In this document: positions 53,977-60,755 of the stretch, one piece after another
How positions within the stretch are numbered: the first letter of the stretch is position 1
Layout: each line of letters opens with the position of its first letter
Source: an uncultured Clostridia bacterium
Lineage (GTDB): Bacteria; Bacillota; Clostridia; Oscillospirales; Ruminococcaceae
Length of the DNA: 60,755 nt
Direction of reading: 5' to 3'
Assembly: GCA_944386285.1 (NCBI GenBank)
Contig: CALXAM010000029.1
Span: 1-60,755, forward strand
Notes under the pieces: model-generated
Told to the model about the DNA's origin: nothing
The model's database searches: none
Seen by the model: the letters and a program-made list of their open reading frames with translations, nothing else
Position numbers and translations under genes: made by a program

Positions 53977-54267
53977 TTACATCATACCCTCGAAGAATTC
54001 GATTGCTTTCGAATCTTCTTTCAGAGTGACGATCGCTTTTTTCCAGTCAGCAGTGTAGCCTTCGGTTCTGCCCTGGCGTCTTAAATGACCTTTGACACGC
54101 ATGGTGTTGACTTTTTTGACTTTCACGCCGAAAACAGTCTCAACAGCGTTTGCGATCTCGATTTTATTTGCATTGATTGCAACCTGGAAGGTGTAGGTTT
54201 TGTTTGCAATGCCCTGCATCGATTTCTCGGTGATAATTGGCTTAATGATAATGTCGTGCGCTACCAT
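53977..54267 (-). CDS. rplW: Ribosomal protein L23
   Basis: 96 residues. [20 protein letters not shown] at the start; the [20 protein letters not shown] loop follows. Docking site for trigger factor and SRP on the ribosome. Its ATG overlaps the rplD stop (TAATG). Confidence 0.97.
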   Translation of the reverse strand: MVAHDIIIKPIITEKSMQGIANKTYTFQVAINANKIEIANAVETVFGVKVKKVNTMRVKGHLRRQGRTEGYTADWKKAIVTLKEDSKAIEFFEGMM

Positions 54268-54890
54268 TATGCGTACACCTCCTCGATTTTCTTCACTGCA
54301 TCCACAACAACGACGAATTTGTCATAGTTGAGGACATCGTAAGTGTTCAGGGTGTTGACCAGAGTGGTTTTCACGCCTGCGATGTTGTTTGCGCTTTTGA
54401 TGACTTTCTCATCAACTTCCGGCAGAACGATGAGTGCTTTGCCGGTCACATTGAGAGCTGCGAGCATCTCAACGATTGTTTTTGTTTTGAAGCTGTCCAT
54501 GGTGATGCTGTCAACAACAACGAGGTTGTTCTCAGCCACTTTGGAGGACAGTGCGGATTTCAGTGCTAACCGTTTGACTTTTTTGTTCAAGGAGTAGCTG
54601 TAATCGCGCGGTTTCGGACCCAGTGCAACGCCGCCGTGTGTCCACTGCGGAGCGCGGATGGAACCCTGTCTTGCGTGGCCGGTGCCTTTCTGTCTCCACG
54701 GTTTTCTGCCGCCGCCGGAAACTTCTGTACGAGTCAGTGTGGACTGTGTGCCCTGACGCTGATTTGCAAGATAGTTGACAACTGCTGCGTGCATCACTGC
54801 GGTGTTCGGCTCGATGCCAAAGATTGCATCGGAAAGTTCGATGGTGCTTACCTCTTTGCCAGCCATGTTCAATACTTGAATGTTAGCCAT
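54267..54890 (-). CDS. rplD: Ribosomal protein L4
   Basis: 207 residues. The tunnel loop [20 protein letters not shown] is diagnostic. In E. coli L4 represses the S10 operon through the leader; whether this applies here is unknown, but the long leader before rpsJ makes it a fair question. Between rplC and rplW. Confidence 0.97.
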   Translation of the reverse strand: MANIQVLNMAGKEVSTIELSDAIFGIEPNTAVMHAAVVNYLANQRQGTQSTLTRTEVSGGGRKPWRQKGTGHARQGSIRAPQWTHGGVALGPKPRDYSYSLNKKVKRLALKSALSSKVAENNLVVVDSITMDSFKTKTIVEMLAALNVTGKALIVLPEVDEKVIKSANNIAGVKTTLVNTLNTYDVLNYDKFVVVVDAVKKIEEVYA

Positions 54891-54907
54891 TTACGCTTCC
54901 TCCTTCC

Positions 54908-55543
54908 TTATGCTTTTTTGACGCTGTTGAATACAACGACCGTGCCGCCTTTCGGGCCCGGAACAGCGCCTTTGATTGCGAGCAGATTGTTTTCTGCGTC
55001 AACCTTTGCAACAACCAGATTCTGAACGGTTACGGTCTCAGCGCCCATGTGACCCGGCATTTTCTTACCTTTGAAGATACGGGACGGAGTCGAGCAAGCG
55101 CCCATGGAACCTGCATGTCTGTGGACAGGGCCGGTACCGTGTGTCTCTTTTAAACGAGCGCCGTTCCAGCGTTTGATTGTGCCCTGGAAGCCTTTACCTT
55201 TGCTTGTGCCGGTTACGTCAACATATTCGCCGTCTGCGAAAATGTCTGCTTTGATGAGGTCGCCAACGTTTACGCTGTCGATGTCATCAAGACGGAGCTC
55301 TTTGAGCACGCGTTTTGCAGCGACGCCAGCTTTCTGGAAGTGACCCTGCTGCGGTTTGTTCACGCGGGATGCTTTCTTATCGGAAAAACCGATCTGAACT
55401 GCATTGTAACCGTCGTTTTCGACTGTTTTTTTCTGAACGACAACGCACGGACCTGCTTCAACAACAGTAACCGGAATGACTTTGCCGCTCTCATCGAAGA
55501 TCTGCGTCATGCCGATCTTTTTGCCGATGATACCTTTTTTCAT
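54908..55543 (-). CDS. rplC: Ribosomal protein L3
   Basis: 211 residues. [20 protein letters not shown] at the start; [19 protein letters not shown] and the [13 protein letters not shown] segment near the centre of the ribosome. AGGAGG lies 9 bases before the ATG. Confidence 0.97.
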   Translation of the reverse strand: MKKGIIGKKIGMTQIFDESGKVIPVTVVEAGPCVVVQKKTVENDGYNAVQIGFSDKKASRVNKPQQGHFQKAGVAAKRVLKELRLDDIDSVNVGDLIKADIFADGEYVDVTGTSKGKGFQGTIKRWNGARLKETHGTGPVHRHAGSMGACSTPSRIFKGKKMPGHMGAETVTVQNLVVAKVDAENNLLAIKGAVPGPKGGTVVVFNSVKKA

Positions 55544-55572
55544 CTTTGTTTCCTCCTATGTGTAGGTTATTG

Positions 55573-55608
55573 GTTGACCTTCGGCCAACATGACCTGTTC
55601 GCGCGAAC
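55573..55608 (-). other. Two hairpins between rpsJ and rplC
   Basis: A perfect 12-bp palindrome (55597-55608) begins five bases after the rpsJ stop on the minus strand; next comes a 7-bp stem (55573-55579 with 55583-55589) that contains one G-U pair in the RNA. No U tract. Same arrangement as in the rplW-rplB gap. Confidence 0.7.
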
Positions 55609-55613
55609 CGAAA

Positions 55614-55925
55614 TTACAGTTTGATTTCGATATCTACGCCAGCAGGAAGTTCCAGACCCTGAAGTGCTTCAACGGTCTTCTGGGACGGTCTGAGCACGTC
55701 GATGAGTCTTTTGTGAGTTCTCATCTCAAACTGTTCGCGGCTGTCCTTGTATTTATGGACTGCGCGAAGGATTGTCACGACTTCTTTCTCGGTCGGGAGC
55801 GGGATCGGACCCGAAACTCTCGCGCCGGTACGTTTTGCGGTCTCTACAATTTTGCCTGCCGCTGCGTCGATCAGAGCTGTGTCGTAACTTTTAAGTCTGA
55901 TTCTGATTTTCTCCTTGACTGCCAC
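55614..55925 (-). CDS. rpsJ: Ribosomal protein S10
   Basis: 103 residues. [19 protein letters not shown] at the start and [20 protein letters not shown] are diagnostic; also NusE in transcription antitermination. The GTG at 55925, 8 bases after GGAGG, gives the family N-terminus; the ATG at 55931 is only two bases from that site. First gene of the superoperon; the str genes (rpsL, rpsG, fusA, tuf) are not upstream here. Confidence 0.96.
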   Translation of the reverse strand: MAVKEKIRIRLKSYDTALIDAAAGKIVETAKRTGARVSGPIPLPTEKEVVTILRAVHKYKDSREQFEMRTHKRLIDVLRPSQKTVEALQGLELPAGVDIEIKL

Positions 55926-56226
55926 TGTCATCGCCTCCTAATAGTATTCGTTGGGGGACATGACCTCAATCTAAAACAAACACGCACCCGGGTGTTTCGT
56001 ACTTTTTTACATAAAAACACCGAAAAAACCATACAGTTTTTCCGGGTAAAGGGTGCCAATCCATAACCTAAAACGCAATCACATCCGTGCACGCACAGGG
56101 ATATTGCAGTTACGTTTTTGTTTTGAAATTAAGTGTCGCCCGGTTTAAAATCGGACATACTCCACGGAAAAACCCGCACACTGTGCGGCAACCTCCCGCT
56201 TCATCGCATATCTGTTGCAGTCTTGC
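55926..56226 (-). promoter_or_regulatory. Long structured leader of the S10 operon
   Basis: About 300 transcribed bases precede rpsJ. On the minus strand they include a CCGCAC/GTGCGG hairpin near 56180-56196, a hairpin with arms 56020-56029 and 56036-56045 (one mismatch), a second with arms 55991-55997 and 56015-56021 that competes with the first for 56020-56021, and a CACCCGGGTG palindrome next to it. Competing stems suggest attenuation or autogenous control. I do not recognise the motif. Confidence 0.55.
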
Positions 56227-56233
56227 CTCAACT

Positions 56234-56262
56234 ATATTACTATATCCGCAGAAAAAAAGCAA
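56234..56262 (-). promoter_or_regulatory. Promoter of the S10 superoperon
   Basis: On the minus strand TTGCTT (56257-56262), a 17-base spacer and TAATAT (56234-56239). T-rich sequence precedes the -35 box, as expected for a strong ribosomal promoter. Confidence 0.7.
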
Positions 56263-56359
56263 GCGTTCAAAAAAAGAATTTCAAAAATTTTTTCGCATTT
56301 TTTTGTGCATTTTGCCATACGATTTTTTGGGCCTGCACAAAGACAAATTTCCGCAGGAT

Positions 56360-56388
56360 TTGACTTTCTTTTTGAAACGCATTATAAT
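56360..56388 (+). promoter_or_regulatory. Promoter of the YwaF-like gene
   Basis: TTGACT (56360-56365), a 17-base spacer and consensus TATAAT (56383-56388), 63 bases before the start codon. Confidence 0.75.
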
Positions 56389-56393
56389 AAAAC

Positions 56394-56416
56394 ACATTAT
56401 CGTACTATTATAATGT
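56394..56416 (+). promoter_or_regulatory. Inverted repeat just downstream of the promoter
   Basis: ACATTAT (56394-56400) and ATAATGT (56410-56416) are perfect complements with a 9-base loop, covering the expected transcription start. A possible repressor site. The octamer ATTATAAT occurs both in the -10 box (56381-56388) and in the right arm (56407-56414). Confidence 0.45.
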
Positions 56417-56450
56417 AGAAAAAACACTCTACTCTTTCGGAGGTTTTCTT

Positions 56451-57239
56451 ATGACCTTTTTTTCAGAACAGGGCGGTACCCCGATGGAGCTGTTCGGTCC
56501 ACTGCACTGGACGCTCACACTGATTGTCATTGCGGCCATTTTACTGCTATACATCTTTCGCCGGCCGCTGCGTGCAATGAAGCACAAAACGAAAAAAATC
56601 ATCTGCGCATCCTGTGCCGCAATCTTATTTGCAAACATGACCATTTATTACGTGGGACTTATACTCGTCGGTGAATATTCCATCAAGCGCCATCTACCGC
56701 TGGAATTTTGCTTTATCACCGGCTATCTTTTAATGTATATTCTCATTTCAAACAATCGAAAGCTCTACCGTATTGTGTTTTACTACACGATTATCGGACC
56801 GGTGCCCGCGATGATCTGGCCAAACGTGACCGGTGTGTTTGACCGCTATATCTTCTACCAATTCATCATCAGCCATCACTTTATGATTATTGTGAGCTTC
56901 TATCTGCTCATCGTCATGCGGTATCATGTCTATGCGCGCGACACGATCCCTGCGCTCATCTGCGGCAACATCGTATTTACACTCGTCTACATCTTAAATA
57001 TTAACTGGGGATCAAACTACATCATGTCAGCGGGATTGCCGGAGCACATGCTCACGATGTACCCGATTTTGCGGTATTTCAATCACCCGTTCTTCTGGCT
57101 CGAGGTTTGCGGCTTTGCGTTCCTAGGCTTTGGCATTCTTATTTCGTGGCTCTTGCAGGGTCGACCAAAACACGCAACGCGTGCTTCCATTCCGGTTCAC
57201 AAAAAGCAAAAAACAATGGCAACTGAAAACGCGCGCTGA
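56451..57239 (+). CDS. TIGR02206/YwaF-like membrane protein
   Basis: 262 residues with six or seven hydrophobic segments. Matches the YwaF/TIGR02206 type: an N-terminal GPLHWTLTLIVIAAILLLY, LPLEFCFITGYLLMYIL with the conserved acidic residue, and YQFIISHHFMIIVSFYLLI with paired histidines. Function of the family is not established. A basic tail ends the protein. GGAGG precedes the first ATG; an internal ATG 12 codons on is also possible. Confidence 0.82.
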   Translation: MTFFSEQGGTPMELFGPLHWTLTLIVIAAILLLYIFRRPLRAMKHKTKKIICASCAAILFANMTIYYVGLILVGEYSIKRHLPLEFCFITGYLLMYILISNNRKLYRIVFYYTIIGPVPAMIWPNVTGVFDRYIFYQFIISHHFMIIVSFYLLIVMRYHVYARDTIPALICGNIVFTLVYILNINWGSNYIMSAGLPEHMLTMYPILRYFNHPFFWLEVCGFAFLGFGILISWLLQGRPKHATRASIPVHKKQKTMATENAR

Positions 57240-57260
57240 TGGGAAACTTTCAACAACTAT

Positions 57261-57294
57261 AAAAAGGCCATGTGGAAAATCCACATGGCCTTTT

Positions 57295-57295
<1 letters not shown>
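57261..57295. terminator. Bidirectional terminator
   Basis: Perfect 16-bp stem (57261-57276 with 57280-57295), AAA loop, with A and T runs at the outer ends. It ends the YwaF-like transcript and the GH43-GH51 transcript. Confidence 0.92.
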
Positions 57296-59702
<2,407 letters not shown>

Positions 59703-59736
59703 TGTGCTTCTCCCTTTCGGATGATGTTCTGTGTTT

Positions 59737-59764
59737 ATCTTAGCCGATATGTACATATTTTCAA
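59737..59764 (-). promoter_or_regulatory. Promoter of the GH43-GH51 operon
   Basis: On the minus strand TTGAAA (59759-59764), a 16-base spacer and TAAGAT (59737-59742), 35 bases before the GH43 start. Confidence 0.6.
59747..59758. promoter_or_regulatory. Perfect 12-bp palindrome in the GH43 promoter spacer
   Basis: ATATGTACATAT fills most of the spacer between the -35 and -10 boxes, so a bound protein would block the promoter. AraC-type regulators more often bind direct repeats, so a separate repressor is possible. Confidence 0.5.
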
Positions 59765-59785
59765 AGTGTATTTTCTCCGAACTTC

Positions 59786-59814
59786 TTGACTTTTTCTCCG
59801 GTTTTTATTATCCT
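59786..59814 (+). promoter_or_regulatory. Promoter of the araC-type gene
   Basis: TTGACT (59786-59791), a 17-base spacer and TATCCT (59809-59814), 25 bases before the TTG start. It diverges from the GH43 promoter, whose -35 box is 21 bases away. Confidence 0.7.
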
Positions 59815-59838
59815 CAAATTAAAAAAGGAGGCGGCACA

Positions 59839-60606
59839 TTGTATACGATTCACTATTGCGAAGCCGGACGGCAAAACCCCGACGGCGATCGGATTTCCCG
59901 TCCGAACGGCAGCGGCGACTGGCTGTTTTTGCTCTTTTTATCGCCGATGACCGTCGTGCTTCCCTCAGGCACGCAGACCGCGCAGTCCGGCGCATGCATT
60001 CTGTATCCGCCCGATGCCTGCCAGGATTATTTTGCGCCGGGTGTGTTTTTAAACAGCTATGTCCATTTCAGCACACCGGAGCCGTTGATCTACGCGCTCC
60101 CCGTCTGCACACTGTTTTACCCGTCCGACCCGCAGCACATCAATCATGTGCTCGCACAGATCCAAGCGGAATGTTTAACGAAAGACATGTGGTTTGACGA
60201 AATGTCCGACACACTGCTGCGCGGATTGTTCCTCTCGCTCTCCCGCGAGCAAACAACTGCCAAAACACCCGTTTCCCCGCTGTTTGAGCCGTTCCGGCAG
60301 GCACGTCTCGCCATCCTCTCCCGCTGTGAGGAGCCGTGGGACGCTACGCAGATGTGCGCACTTGTCAATCTTTCAAAAAGTCAGTTTTATGCGTACTACC
60401 GTGCCTTCTTCGGCGTATCACCCAAAGAGGACTTGATTTCGGCACGCTTAAACCGCGCGTGCAACCTGCTCACAAACCAGCTTTTATCCGTGAGCGAAGC
60501 CGCCGCACAGTGCGGATTTATGAATCTCTGTCACTTCACCCGTCTGTTCAAGCGTCGTTTCGGCTGTTCGCCCGGCGCCTATCAAAAGATGCACCGCCAT
60601 CCATAA
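59839..60606 (+). CDS. AraC-family transcriptional regulator
   Basis: 255 residues. N-terminal sugar-binding cupin-like domain (about 1-150) and C-terminal double helix-turn-helix (about 165-255): ATQMCALVNLSKSQFYAYYR, then SVSEAAAQCGFMNLCHFTRL and FKRRFGCSPGAYQ. The start is TTG at 59839, 7 bases after AAAGGAGG and just downstream of a good promoter; the upstream GTG/ATG frame contains that promoter and cannot be coding. It probably senses arabinose or an oligosaccharide and activates the divergent GH43-GH51 operon. Confidence 0.92.
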   Translation: MYTIHYCEAGRQNPDGDRISRPNGSGDWLFLLFLSPMTVVLPSGTQTAQSGACILYPPDACQDYFAPGVFLNSYVHFSTPEPLIYALPVCTLFYPSDPQHINHVLAQIQAECLTKDMWFDEMSDTLLRGLFLSLSREQTTAKTPVSPLFEPFRQARLAILSRCEEPWDATQMCALVNLSKSQFYAYYRAFFGVSPKEDLISARLNRACNLLTNQLLSVSEAAAQCGFMNLCHFTRLFKRRFGCSPGAYQKMHRHP

Positions 60607-60695
60607 AAACACCCGTCTGCTCAAGCAGAATGAACCGCCCCAGATTGTGCAGACAGCACAAAAAGAGCCCCCTGTGCGGGAATATTAGGTTTTAG

Positions 60696-60733
60696 CAGGA
60701 GTGGCGCAGCGTCAGCGGCGCCACTCCTGTTTT
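60696..60733 (+). terminator. Terminator after the araC-type gene
   Basis: Perfect 12-bp stem (60696-60707 with 60718-60729), ten-base loop, then TTTT. No gene is seen between 60607 and the window end. Confidence 0.85.
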
Positions 60734-60755
60734 GCTTTGGATACGCTCGTGATTG

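Overview
The window looks like the chromosome of a Gram-positive, endospore-forming member of the Clostridia, most likely a gut Oscillospiraceae/Ruminococcaceae-type bacterium (inference). Base composition is balanced. It carries dipicolinate synthase genes (dpaA, dpaB), which only spore formers need. The ribosomal gene order has secY-adk-map, then a KOW-domain gene, then infA. Ribosome binding sites are strong AGGAGG types, and arabinan/arabinoxylan genes sit under an AraC-type regulator. There is no prophage, no CRISPR array and no complete insertion sequence. Taxonomy below class cannot be fixed from the sequence alone.

Layout, left to right. (1) 1-3265: a cluster of strong stem-loops at the left edge, then four tandem paralogous genes for small membrane-anchored proteins of unknown function, closed by a terminator. 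(2) 3286-7277, minus strand: glyA, an esterase, rarA and a membrane protein. (3) 7404-16424, plus strand: pth-mfd, manA-glcK, a sulfatase and nagA, i.e. translation/DNA-repair housekeeping followed by a hexose/amino-sugar block. (4) 16487-18806, minus: nadB-nadC without nadA, preceded by a 396-bp gene-poor gap. (5) 19203-25058, plus: ddl-murI-DUF1934-argS-homocysteine methyltransferase-DUF2284 as one tight operon. (6) A MATE transporter (minus) diverging from dpaA-dpaB (plus), which has a sigma-K-like promoter. (7) 28192-35544, minus: fabH-fabG-fabF-accB-fabZ-accC-accD-accA-acpP, with fabD diverging on the plus strand. (8) fabD is followed by a DUF4434-like protein, a DUF3795 protein and a cupin. 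(9) 38722-56262, minus: an M29 aminopeptidase, a small zinc-ribbon membrane protein and, upstream of them, the complete S10-spc-alpha ribosomal superoperon (rpsJ to rplQ, 32 genes). (10) 56451-60733: a YwaF-like membrane protein, then a GH43-GH51 arabinose-release operon facing a divergent AraC regulator.

How the genes work together. The acc/fab genes make malonyl-CoA and run type II fatty-acid elongation, but no enoyl-ACP reductase is present here. The ribosomal superoperon supplies most ribosomal proteins, the alpha subunit of RNA polymerase, SecY, adenylate kinase, methionine aminopeptidase and IF-1. ddl and murI feed D-Ala-D-Ala and D-Glu to peptidoglycan. manA, glcK and nagA bring mannose, glucose and GlcNAc phosphates into glycolysis. 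GH43 and GH51 are both cytoplasmic and finish off imported arabino-oligosaccharides.

The least explained items are the four-gene paralog array with its conserved junctions, the structured left edge, a 42-codon ORF without a ribosome binding site upstream of nadB, a roughly 300-nt structured leader before rpsJ, perfect short hairpins in the longer gaps of the ribosomal operon, and terminators placed directly in front of the ribosome binding site of the next gene. Many real starts are not ATG (mfd, fabH, rpsJ, rplN, probably nadB: GTG; accD, infA, araC: TTG).
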